Shown piece by piece: positions 24,299-34,700 of a stretch of 64,000 nt of DNA. Origin of the DNA: Hydractinia symbiolongicarpus (lineage: Eukaryota; Cnidaria; Hydrozoa; Anthoathecata; Hydractiniidae); the NCBI RefSeq assembly GCF_029227915.1, contig NC_079883.1:19776001-19840000 (forward strand), read 5' to 3'. The first letter of the stretch is position 1, and each line of letters begins with the position of its first letter. The position numbers were made by a program, and so were the translations under genes. A model generated the notes under the pieces. That model ran no database searches and was not told the origin of the DNA. It was given only the letters and a program-made list of their open reading frames with translations.

Positions 24299-25018
24299 CT
24301 AAATCAATTTTTGGTTTGTTTGTGAAACATCGAAATACTGAAAAACAATCTGCTTTATATACTCCACTTTTTCCTTGTCTAAAGGTTCTTTTTGAACTAA
24401 TTTACCGTTTACCATTTTGTTTATACCAAAAACGTTTTTTCCTTTTCTCTCCTCTACGGTAAAAATCTTCTTCATTAGTCTGGTTGCAAAATTTCCAACG
24501 TCATCGGTCAAATATGAGTTGGAAGGAATATGATGAAAACTGTGTTGTGAATGAATAGAAAATTGTTGGTGCAGTGGAGAGAATGGTTGGTGCGGTGGAG
24601 AAAATAGTTGGTGCGGTGGAGAAAATGGTTGGTGCGGTGGAGAAAACAGTCCGTGCTGTGAATAAGGTGCTATGTACGGTGGAATATTCATATGATGGTT
24701 TGACATAAACGGAGCTTATGGTTGATGAATTGAAAAGGTTAGTGCAAGTTGCTGTGAAGGTGTCACTTTTGGTTTAGGTGGCAAAACTGGTTTAGGTGGC
24801 GAATCTGGAATTACAATGTCAAAGTCATCCATGAATGAGTTGTTTTGTGGTTGCTGATTTTGCTGGTGAGTAAGTGGTGCTTTTGTTTCCTCCTTTAGTG
24901 CTGCTCCTGGTTGATTTGTTGTTTGTTGTTGTTGTTGCTGCTTAGGTGGTTGTGTGGCGTTATTTTTAGCTGGTGTTGATGTTGTCATACTAAAGTCAGT
25001 GGTGCTTGACATTCCACC
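24299..25018 (-). pseudogene. Q/P-rich protein with BEN-like C-terminal domain
   Basis: One minus-strand frame runs from about 25018 to 24299 with a single in-frame stop (TAA near 24716). The N-terminal half is low complexity: Thr/Gln-rich, then PPKPVLPPKPKV. Next come five copies of an F-S-P-P-H-Q-like unit (24550-24660). The last 70 residues (SNSYLTDDVGNFATRLMKKI, then FTVEERKGKNVFG and LDKEKVEYIKQIVFQYF) resemble a BEN domain, a DNA- or protein-binding fold. The stop may be a real inactivation or a stop/readthrough; the exon start is not fixed because an in-frame stop also lies just upstream. No homologue was checked. Confidence 0.5.
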
Positions 25019-25111
25019 CAAGGCTTAGCCAAATCCCTTTTCATATGCGATATCAAGATGACAACTTCCTATTAAAATTAAAAGAAATAATATTATTATA
25101 TTATAAAAAAT

Positions 25112-25390
25112 TTATAAGGTTCGGAATGGAAACACCAGAATAAAGAAAATACCTGTAATACGGTTTTCATCTCTTGTTGTCTGGGCGTTCTTAAGCAAGG
25201 TTCCAACAAAAAAACAAAACAATGTAAACACCGAAATAAAGAAAATACCTGTGATAGGGTTTTCATCTCTTGTTGCTGTTTCATCATCATTTTGACTGCG
25301 TCGAGGGTTGTTTTGCATGACGGACACGAATTACTTTCTTCTAGTATTTCGTTAAGAATTTGTTCCAGTACCAGGAGCAAGATTTACGAC
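25112..25390 (-). pseudogene. Exon of the element-borne gene, with a partial tandem duplication
   Basis: On the minus strand, ILNEILEESNSCPSCKTTLD then MMMKQQQEMKTLSQ ends at a CAG|GTATTTTC splice donor (near 25250). A second copy of the end of this exon (QQEMKT, again with CAG|GTATTTTC) follows at 25150-25195, so the donor region is duplicated with an approximately 100-bp period. A Cys pair (CPSC) is present. It likely lies upstream of the BEN-like exon in the same transcript. Confidence 0.45.
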
Positions 25391-25550
25391 AGCAGTCTGA
25401 AAGAATAATATAAAGAGATGTTGGAAGATGCAAGATTTTTAAATCTTTTAGTTAATTTGAAAAGTTATTATTTATTATACGTACTGCTTCTTTTTGGACA
25501 GATACTTTCGTTTTTTTAATGTTGCCTTCTTGTTGTGTTTGTTGTTGTTT

Positions 25551-25904
25551 CTATTGTTTCCGTATTATTGTTGTTGTTGCGCCATGTTGTTTTTGTTGTT
25601 TCTGTGTTGTTATTGTCGTTGTTTCAGCGTGTTGTTGTTTGGTTTGGTCTTGTTGTTTTGTTTTTTCTGTGTTGTAGTTGGTGTTGTTCCACCATTTTGT
25701 TTTTGTGTTGCTGTTGTTATATGGTCTTTTCGTTTGCTTTTGCTGTTGATTTTCGCCAGCGAAGGCAGAATCTTTAAAATTGCCTGAGGAGATAGAGAGA
25801 TAGATAGAGACAGCGCAGCTAGGCTGGACGCCCAAAACTTTCCAAATGAGTTTTAAGCCAATACAAATCCTAACAGTGCAACAGATTGTTTTATTATCCA
25901 ACAA
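25551..25904 (-). CDS. Q/N/T-rich low-complexity reading frame
   Basis: 117 residues open on the minus strand, with SSGNFKDSAFAGENQQQKQT followed by Asn/Gln/Thr/Lys-rich repeats. It may be an exon of the same element-borne gene or only the translation of a TTG/GTT-rich simple sequence; the repetitive DNA makes the open frame weak evidence. Confidence 0.3.
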   Translation of the reverse strand: MLDNKTICCTVRICIGLKLIWKVLGVQPSCAVSIYLSISSGNFKDSAFAGENQQQKQTKRPYNNSNTKTKWWNNTNYNTEKTKQQDQTKQQHAETTTITTQKQQKQHGATTTIIRKQ

Positions 25905-26119
25905 TACTTTATTAAAGTTTATATGCTATCGAAAGTTAAAGCTCGTGCAGTGTAGCATAATGAAGATCGTCTTATAATGCGCCATCTTTGATGTTACGTC
26001 ATTTCTTTCTGTACAATTTTTCAAGCACGTAGACTAAAGCTATATTCAGCAGAACTGATTAATTATTCATGAATTTTATTTTTATTTATTGAGTTGTATT
26101 TTAACATTGCAGGTTAGTT

Positions 26120-26520
26120 AAGGCCAGGATACACTTGTATAATATCATTAAATATATTCTATAATATAGTTATAATTTTTCTACAATATACTTATAATTT
26201 GTTAAAATATCGTTATAATTTCATTTAATTTCATAACATCGTTGGCACAACAACGCTAGCAGATAATAGATCTATTGTCACACAAACAAAAGGCATTAAC
26301 CAGATCACCAACAGTGTTATTAAAATCAAACTCGTTTGATTTTATTCAAATATAGCCTTGCAGCAAATTATGAGGTTATGAAATTTATGTCAGGTGTTGA
26401 AATTATACATGTTATAAGAAATTATAAGAAATTATAACTCTATTTTAACATATTTTAAGAAATTATATTGATATTATAAGTTATATTTCAGTGATATTGT
26501 ACAAGTGTATCAGACCCTTT
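26120..26520. mobile_element. About 400-bp MITE nested in the 3.9-kb element
   Basis: The left end GATACACTTGTATAATATCA and the right end, in reverse complement, GATACACTTGTACAATATCA differ by one base. The interior is repeats of ATTATAA/TTATAAT words. Target duplication unclear. It must be younger than, or carried with, the larger element. Confidence 0.65.
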
Positions 26521-26589
26521 ACAATAATAATTGAGAATACTCAATGATTTGTTTACCCAATATTTCTCCGTTTTCAAGGTCAACTTCAA

Positions 26590-26741
26590 ATTTTAAAATC
26601 TTTTAGGCTAATGGCAGAAATCTTTAAGCCCCTGGGCTTCTTGTTTTTAGTTAGTTTTGTTGTAGTGTCCGTGTTAGTGCTGATGTCGTCATCCTCACTT
26701 TCATTTTCGGAACGATAAATTTCAAGCTTGGATTGTCGTGC
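26590..26741 (-). CDS. Putative acidic exon inside the 3.9-kb element
   Basis: After a TTTCAG acceptor on the minus strand, the frame reads with SKLEIYRSENESEDDDISTN and then KNKKPRGLKISAIS, ending in a stop. The charged, non-repetitive composition looks coding. It lies upstream of the Q-rich and BEN-like pieces on the same strand and could be part of the same gene or a separate one. No family recognised. Confidence 0.3.
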
Positions 26742-27333
26742 TGAAATTGATAATCAATTTCATTTGAAAATGAAAATTTAGGTCGTAATATTTTTAAATT
26801 TTTAAAAGGCGATCTAATGAAACTTTTCTATCACGGTTCTTTGTTTTTAAATATTAAAAACGCTATTTAAAAAGACTTTTTGTCACCGCTCTTAAATTTT
26901 TAAAACGCGATCTAACGACGCTTTTCTATCAAAATTAAAGTTTCAATCTTTATAAAAATAAATTATTTCTATCGCTTAAAAGCTTTATTTACCCTGTGGA
27001 ACCAACAATGCCTTCTTGCTAGTCTATTTAGTTTCCACGCAAAACTTTTACATAATGAAACTATTAGACAATGGCTCTTTGTGTCACATGGGTAGAGTTA
27101 TAACATTAACAATTATGCTATTGAGAATAATTATTTTCACACTATTTAACAATAGTTACGCGCAGTTATAATTAGATTATTTTTTTTAGGAATCTTTTGT
27201 TTATTACGCACAAGTCAATGACTGACAAGACTCACAAGATAATTACTAAGAACAAAAGACAAACAATTACTGCTTCCAAAAAAAGGTGTGAAACTTAAGC
27301 GTACACGTACGCTTACATCTGGACTGTACTGTA

Positions 27334-27990
27334 CACACTGCCTTGCCGAACAAAAATAACCTTGCCGTCTTGACTAATAACTTTGGCAGAACCCCTCCAC
27401 TGCAGTGAATCGTCACGTTTATAGTAAGCTTTCTCTCCAGTGTAATACTGTGTGTTAGTACTTCGATTCTGATGACACAAAGCTCTTCTTTACTCTTTCT
27501 GAAGCTTCAGCTTCCACAAAGGCTTTACGTGCATTATGAAGGGCATTAATATCTTTGTAAACACATATGATGCGGTTACACCTTCTAAAGCTTGTGGATT
27601 TGCATTTAACACTGATGGCAAATTTGGATTTCATCAGAAAACTAATTGATAGGAACTCTAACCAGAATTCATATGCAAGGAATTCTTGGCAGACCAAACC
27701 AACTTGCAACTTGGATATCATCAAGAATCTTTCTCAAACAATCATCTACAATTGCATGATTTCTTTCACACAGTCGATTTTGCCATGGATTACAAGCTGC
27801 TTGGTTAAAAACTTTAATATTTAGGGTATCACACATATCTCGGTACTCTTCATTACCAAATTCTCCTCCATTGTTTGCTAAAAAGCATCAAGGAACACCA
27901 AATCCATTACCACTCCACAACTGTATGGTTTGGTGATAATAACAGAAAGGTAATTTGCTTTGCATTACTGTAGCTAAAGTGAATTGAGTA
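27334..27990 (-). pseudogene. Ty1/copia-like pol, integrase part (split gene, first half)
   Basis: On the minus strand, FLANNGGEFGNEEYR, then NPWQNRLCERNHAIVDDCL (the D...E end of an integrase core), then a damaged stretch, YKDINALHNARKAFVEAEAS, and a C-terminal module with WRGSAKVISQDGKVIFVRQG ending exactly at the insertion junction. Several stops interrupt it. The order integrase then reverse transcriptase is that of Ty1/copia elements. No LTRs were identified. Confidence 0.8.
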
Positions 27991-28271
27991 ATAATGAATA
28001 TACTGAATATGTGCCTATACCCTTACAGTATCCTTTACTTCAATATATTTACTGAGATAGGTGAAAAGCCCAGTCATACAACACAATAATAAACTAATCT
28101 AAAAGATAACAATAGTAAACATCTTAAACATCCTGTATATACCGATAACCTTCCTTACAGGCATCCTCTGAATCTTTTTCAATAGCAGTAAACAAACTGT
28201 CCTAAGTGCTGAAAGAGTACTATCCTGCAATTATAATATTAGTAGACACTTTAACTTGTTAAATAATTAGG

Positions 28272-29375
28272 GATCGTCTCCAAGATCTTTTCAGTTTTGA
28301 TACGAATTGAAACGATTTTCATCGTATGGAAATCGTTTCAATATTTTTTTCACATCGTTTCATAATCGTATCATGAAACGAATTAAATGTTTCATATTTT
28401 ATTTGCGAAACGATTTTGTATGAACTACGTAAAAATGAAACAATTGTGAAACTCTTTTGAAACTATTTTGAAACGATTAGAAAAAATTCTGAAACGATTT
28501 CATACGATTCTCAAAATATTATTTGTGATACGATGTAAAAGTCTTTGAAGTTATTGAAACGAATTTTGAAACAATGTTGAACTAATTAAAAACCAATTAA
28601 ACTTATATATAAATGTAAAAGTATTGTTTGTCTTTCTTTTATACAACACAACTTCACATCATCAACAACATCTTTTATCGTAAATATCGTAAAACAGTTT
28701 TTCAAAACTAAAAATAAACAGTTTTTCTTAAAACTAACAGTTTCCTTTAAAATGAAAAATATTCCCATGAAAAAAAAATTAAGAACGAAGAACGGCGATA
28801 GAAAAGCTTTTTTAGATCGCATTTTAAAAATTTTAGAACAAAATGTGGCGATAGAAATGCTTTTTTAGATCGCATTTTAAAAATTTAATAATGAAGAACG
28901 GCGATAGAAATACTTTTTTAGATTGCATTTTAAAAGTTTAAGAATGAAAAGCAGCGATAGAAATGCTTTTTTAGATCGCATTTTAAAAATTTAAGAACGA
29001 AAGGCGGCGATAGAAAAACCTATGTGACAGTGCATAGGTTTTATTGAGGGACCTTTATTAGATTAATAATTTCTTTTATTCTTTTATGTTAAAAGAATGT
29101 AAAAGAAACACCTTGAACGATTTTGAAACGATCTAAAATAAATATACTGAAACGATCATAATAACACGATTTTGATACGAATTATGGTATGTGAAACGAT
29201 TTCAAGTAAATATAATAACTTGAAATGATTATGAAACGATTATGAAACAATTTTATTTTTTAATGAAATGATTTACAAAATAGTACTTTAAAATCGTTTC
29301 AAATTCGTATCACATGCTATGCTAATTAAAAAATGAAACGATTTGAAACGATTTTTTGAAATGATCTCGGAGATG
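28272..29375. mobile_element. TIR element packed with GAAACGAT words, flanked by TTA
   Basis: The left end GGATCGTCTCCAAGATC and the right end, in reverse complement, GGATCATCTCCGAGATC; the outer flanks are TTAG and TTA, suggesting a 3-bp TTA duplication as in PIF/Harbinger elements. GAAACGAT / ATCGTTTC words occur dozens of times near both ends. The middle (28600-29045) is different: the 58-bp minisatellite in inverse orientation and a 10-bp hairpin, AAAACCTATG with CATAGGTTTT (29015-29042). No transposase. Confidence 0.65.
28790..29010. repeat. Inverse copy of the 58-bp minisatellite (about four units)
   Basis: Units of GGCGATAGAAATGCTTTTTT then AGATCGCATTTTAAAA are the reverse complement of the array at 8285-8815. 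Confidence 0.8.
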
Positions 29376-29379
29376 ATCC

Positions 29380-31767
29380 TTACTGGAAAAATATGTACAC
29401 CCCGAGTGAAGTCACTAAAAGTGAAAAGGAGATGACAGTTAATTTAATTAATCTTATGGATAAACATTTTCTGGAATAACTTGTATCCGAGCCAACACAT
29501 ATCCAAGGAAATGTTTTGAATAATGTTTACTAACAATACTGATATTGTCCACAAGATAAAGATCTCTAAGCCTGTCCTGAGAAGTTATACTGATCACTTA
29601 TTTGTTGAATTTCAACTAATTTGAAAAACTTAAAAGACAGAATGAGCAAAAAAAGGAGAGATCATTCATTCATCTATATTTAAGCAACTCAACTTTCATA
29701 ACAATGAAGTATGTTGGGATGATATAAAAAATGACTTGTCTGCTATGCATTGGGAGCAGATATTTGCTAATCTTAATAAATATGAAATGATTAAAAAACT
29801 TTGAATGCAAGTTATGAAATATCTGTGAAACATTGTACTCAAATCAAAAAAACTATTTGCAGAAGAAGAACATCATTTCTTGTAACCGCTATCAGTCTTT
29901 CGCCTTGGCACACGCCTAAATTGTTTCAGGTGTGTGATTAATCGCACGCCTGAAAAATAAATATTGAGTTTTCAAAACCAACCTTTAAAATCCATTTTGT
30001 AGCGTGCGATGGCAGCCCTTGAAAGAATTTTTGGAGATTCTTCAGACAAAACGTCCAATAGATTTCCGTCATTGTCGGACACTTTTAGATCTCAGAAATT
30101 ATTTAATAGTCCTGGTCCTTTTAATCAACAAGCAAGCCTATTCATAGCCAACCTGACCATCCTAGCTAATTCACCGACTCCTGACTTAGTTAAAAGAACT
30201 ACGTAGACATAAATCTCTTTTGCCTGGCCCCTTTGTCGTTGGTAACCAGGTCTTACACAAGAAATCCAGCCATGCGGTTCTTAACTAATGCGGAGGTGAA
30301 CGCCGACGGAGCACGGATGAAGCAAGTCTGCAAAACTGCACTTACAAGCGGAATAGACATTTTATCATGGATTTAATTGTAGATAATTTCTTCAGGTTCG
30401 AATTTAATGGATTTTTTCTTTATGCATGTAAAAACGAAACCCACATGCGGTGTAAATTTTTTGTCCACCACGTGGATAAACATTTTTTTAACTTGAAAAC
30501 AAGCATATTTTTGCCTATTTGCTTGTAATGACCTTAAAAGTGAACAATAAATATAAAAATGACAGTAGGGTCATGCATACTATTTCGGACATGTATGAAG
30601 TTAAGATTGAGAGAGTCGCTATACCAGTAGACACTCGATCATCGTGTTTGGGGTTCACGATTTAAAACGTCCCCCACCTTTCTACCGCAAAATGAATGCG
30701 CAACAAAAAACCATTCTTTGCACATGCGCTTTACATCGCACGCGTTACTTGATTTACACATGCGAATCATCGCACACCTACTCAAATACTCCTGAAAAAG
30801 ACTGCTATATAGATGCTATGTTGATGTTTCTTGCATATTCGTCACCATACATGTAATTCACAAATGCCTGTTTGAGCAACTTTATGAATGAAATGCTCAC
30901 CTTTTTTCTTGCTCTTTTCTGAAGTGGAGCCATGCTAAAACTAAAAAGGTGTTGATGTTTTTAATTTTTTTAAATTATGTGCAGGCTGTTTTGGACAAAG
31001 ACGTATATGCAGGCTATCCGCACCCTTGTTAAATCTCTCAAAGGAGGCTCTCCTTTTTAGCACTTTTTGTATGCTTTGCTCCATTGTTAAGAATGATTCC
31101 ATTTATAAAATATATGACATTTTTTCTCTCCAGTTTGTTTACAAAGTTGTTTTTCTCTTTTTCGAAGTATTTGCCATCATGCCTCACTAAAAACTCATTT
31201 TTTGCATTGAGTCTTAATTAAGTTTATAGATACGAGTGTCATCGACACAGCAGCCTTTATCATGGTTCATAAAAAAAACACATTCCGTGGTATTAAAATG
31301 AAAGTTACTTTACAAGAAATATCATTTTAAAGAATGTTTTTCTTTGAGCTGTTAAAATATGCTAAAAAAAAGTCACGGTGACATGCAAAAAGTGTGAAAC
31401 TTTCAGGTAATTGAATACTTGTACATCATTTATTTCTCCTAACTTCAGAATAAAAACACGTGCACAAAAATTCAAAATGTGTGAACCTGATAAACAATAT
31501 TTTTGAAAAATATGAAACGTATTTTCCTTGTTTTATCCTATTTCCTGATTTATTTTTGCAACTTATTGGTCACCCCCCAAAATTAAATGCGAGCCTAAGT
31601 AAAACAAAATTTTCTAGGTACACAACCCTAACAATTATAATATAAAAAATAGCCTTTTTGGCCATTTCTCTAGATTTCTAGACAGCGTTGGCTGACCAAT
31701 GCCTTACAGTTGATATGCTATGCAAGCTTGGCATGTTTCTAACTTTTGCATTTTTTTTTTATTTTAG
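29380..31767. other. Intergenic region upstream of the detected FH exons
   Basis: A near-perfect 26-bp palindrome, CAGGTGTGTGATTAATCGCA then CGCCTG, lies at 29927-29952 and looks like a hAT-type terminus. An open frame of 65 codons at 30009-30206 (+) starting MAALERIFGD has no recognised relatives. The leader exon of FH should be here or further left, but no convincing mitochondrial-leader exon with a phase-0 donor was found. Confidence 0.4.
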
Positions 31768-34700
31768 ACTGGAGTGCGCATAGAATCTGACACAATGGGT
31801 GAAATTGAAGTACCTAGTGACAAATACTATGGTGCTCAAACAGCTCGCTCCATAAAAAATTTTCCAATTGGTGATGAAACTGAACGCATGCCAGTAAGAG
31901 TTTAAAGACGTTTATCCTGGAATATAAATAACATCTCTAGTTGTACCTCTAATACGTTTGGGTTTACATATTTTTTATCTATTAGGTGGCAGTTATACAA
32001 GCACTTGGTATTCTTAAAAAAGCAGCTGCCCAAATCAATATGGAATTTGGACTTGATGCTCAATTAGCAGAATACATCTCAAAAGCCTGTGATGAGGTAA
32101 AATAAAGGTCAACCACTTTACTGAACATTTTTTTATTTGATTGTTGAGTTCTCCTACATTAGGTTATTGATGGTACTCTGAAAGAGCATTTCCCATTGGT
32201 TGTTTGGCAAACTGGTTCTGGAACTCAAAGTAACATGAACGTTAATGAAGTGATCAGTAATCGAGCCAATGAAATGTTGGGGACACCCCTAGGAACCAAA
32301 TCACCCGTCCATCCAAATGATCATGTCAATAAAAGTCAGGTACTAAAGGACAAAACTTTTTTCTCATACCAAATTTGTTTTTTGGCAAAAGCATTAAATA
32401 AATTCTTACATGACTTTCAGTACACACTTACTTTGTATACGTAGTAATTTTTGTGGCAAGTCATTTTGCAAACCAGTCGTTTAAGACTGAATTTACTATT
32501 GTAGTAAACACAATAGTATTTACAGAAATATTTATACACCTTACATCTGACTTTAGAGTTCTAATGATACCTTTCCCACTGCCATGCATATTGCTTGTGG
32601 CAAAATGGTGAATGACGTGTTACTACCTGGACTTAAAAAGCTGCACAGTTCACTCAATGCAAAGTCCAAAGAGTTTAAAGATGTCATAAAGATTGGACGT
32701 ACTCACACGCAGGTAATTTTTGCACCTACCTGGTACAGGTGAGGTCCTATAAATTGACCTGTGTCCGTCTGTCCGTTGCCTGCTTTTCTCAGTATTGAAT
32801 CATTTGTTTTTTTCTGATTTTTGCACAGATATAGAGAACAATAGTCCCTTAAATGTGAGGAAGTCAGTTTTTAAAGAAAAAATCTTAACGACTCAAAACT
32901 GGTGGATTTTGCGAAAAATGAGCCAAAACGATCCAACAATATGGATTTTACGATATTTCTCAGGATTGAATAAAAATTGTTCTGATGTTTTTGCACAATG
33001 GCAGGGAACAATAGACCCTAGAATGTGACAAAGTCAGTTTTCTAAAAACAATTGGCATAAAAAATAACGGATTTATGCGCAAAATGGTCTAAAAATATGG
33101 TTTTATGACATTTCTCCAGATTGGATTATAAGTTAATTAATAAACCAATGTAGGTCCATTGAAGTTTTACTTGTCAATATTTTGATTCTGATCAGAGTGG
33201 CAACAAAAATAGGATTGCACTGAAGTCTCCTCAAAAGTGGCAAAATTTGACGAATATCTTTAAGTTTTTGCCATATTAGAGTTTAAGGAAGTATACCTTG
33301 ATGTTTCTCAACTTTAATTAAACCTCACTATAACTTTTTTGCAACCTGATTTTATTATTTATTTTACAATCTATTTTAGTAAGTGCTCTGTTAAGGCTCA
33401 AAAACACGATCCCCTTCAAGTGTTAATTTTTTTAAAAAAAATAGACGTGGTTGAGTTTATTTGCTAATGAAAAAAAAATACTCTTTTAATTTGATAAAGG
33501 GGTGCTGAGGTACTTTTACAAGTTAGACTTACCCGAAAGATTTTCATGAGAATTTTCCAATAACATATCTACTTTTTGTTGAAAGTTTATGTATATATCA
33601 CCAGATATTGCTTTTAAAATATTTATTTTTCTTGCCATCTCGACTGCTGCTTCACACTTTTTACCAACAGACCATTCAAATTTACTGCACTTTTTAAGCT
33701 CTTTACACCCAGGAGAAGCACTTGCCCTACAGGAGGCCGTTTCGGAATTAAGTCTATGATCAGCCTATGTTATAGGAACAATAGTGCATATGTAAGATAT
33801 AAGTAGCCCTGCACATTATTTTCCCAAGATTAGTTACCACTTGGGAACAAATAAAAAAATATTTTTATTTTTTGAAAAAAATAAGCGTTTGTGGAGAGCT
33901 TTTGTTTCACTGCAACGAGAAGGCACCTGTTCAGACTGAAAAGATAAACTGAAGATAGTTTGAAAATTTTTAACGAATAAGAAGGTCGAAGCAGTGGTCG
34001 AGCGAGAAGAAAAAAGCTGTGTGTGGAGTCATATGAAGTTTTAACAAAAAGTCGCGATATCGTTTAGAATTTCTCATGCAAATCTTTCAGGTGAGTCTAT
34101 CGTTTAAATGTCACTCGAAATGCCTTTAACCTAAGCCTTGTAAGGCAGTTTAGAACTTGATGCTGATAAAGTGGAGCATCAGCATGTTGTCTAAAAGCCC
34201 ATCATGACTGTGATATTTTATTTTGTTTCTTCGATTTTATTAGGATGCCACTCCGTTGACTTTGGGTCAGGAATTTAGCGGTTACGCAACACAAATCGAA
34301 AATGGTATCAGCAGAATTGAAGCAGCTTTGCCACACATTTACCAATTAGCCATTGGTGGAACTGCTGTCGGAACAGGGTTAAATACTCCTATAGGCTTTG
34401 CTGAAAGGATGGCTCAAAAAATCGCTCAGCTTACTAATCTACCATATGTCAGGTGGGACACTTTTAAAAAAGCATATTATTTGGGGGAATCGTCTCAAAA
34501 TAAAATTTTAATACGCTGAAAAAAAAATTGTTTTTGTGTCCATGTTTTTTTGATTTTTTCCAAAAATATTTGACATTTGCGTAATTTCCCTTTATTTTGC
34601 GTCTTCTACGCTTATAATGTACACGCAACAAGATTTGATGCGTGTGAGATTTTCTTATTGTTATACATATGTTTTTTGTGTAAGCATAACTCTTATAAGC

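Larger units (their letters stand above)
23448..27331. mobile_element. 3.9-kb Tc1/mariner-type TIR element with pieces of a BEN-like gene
   Basis: The left end CAGTCCAGTCCAGATGTAAG and the right end, in reverse complement, CAGTACAGTCCAGATGTAAG, continue to about 33 bases with three mismatches. TA flanks both ends (23446-23447 and 27332-27333). Removing the element and one TA rejoins a copia-like pol reading frame (integrase at one side, RT leader at the other), which confirms the borders. Inside there is no DDE transposase that I recognise. Instead there are minus-strand pieces of a Q/N-rich, BEN-like protein, a nested 400-bp MITE and copies of the 58-bp minisatellite. Confidence 0.88.

Noticed and set aside
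25494-25787. Hydrophobic plus-strand frames suggesting a membrane protein
   Set aside because: They are the antisense of a CAA/AAC-rich simple sequence; Val/Leu/Phe/Cys richness is a by-product of TTG/TTT repeats.
30009-30206. 65-codon frame MAALERIFGDSS upstream of FH as the FH leader exon
   Set aside because: It ends in a stop with no GT donor in the right phase and does not look like a mitochondrial targeting peptide.
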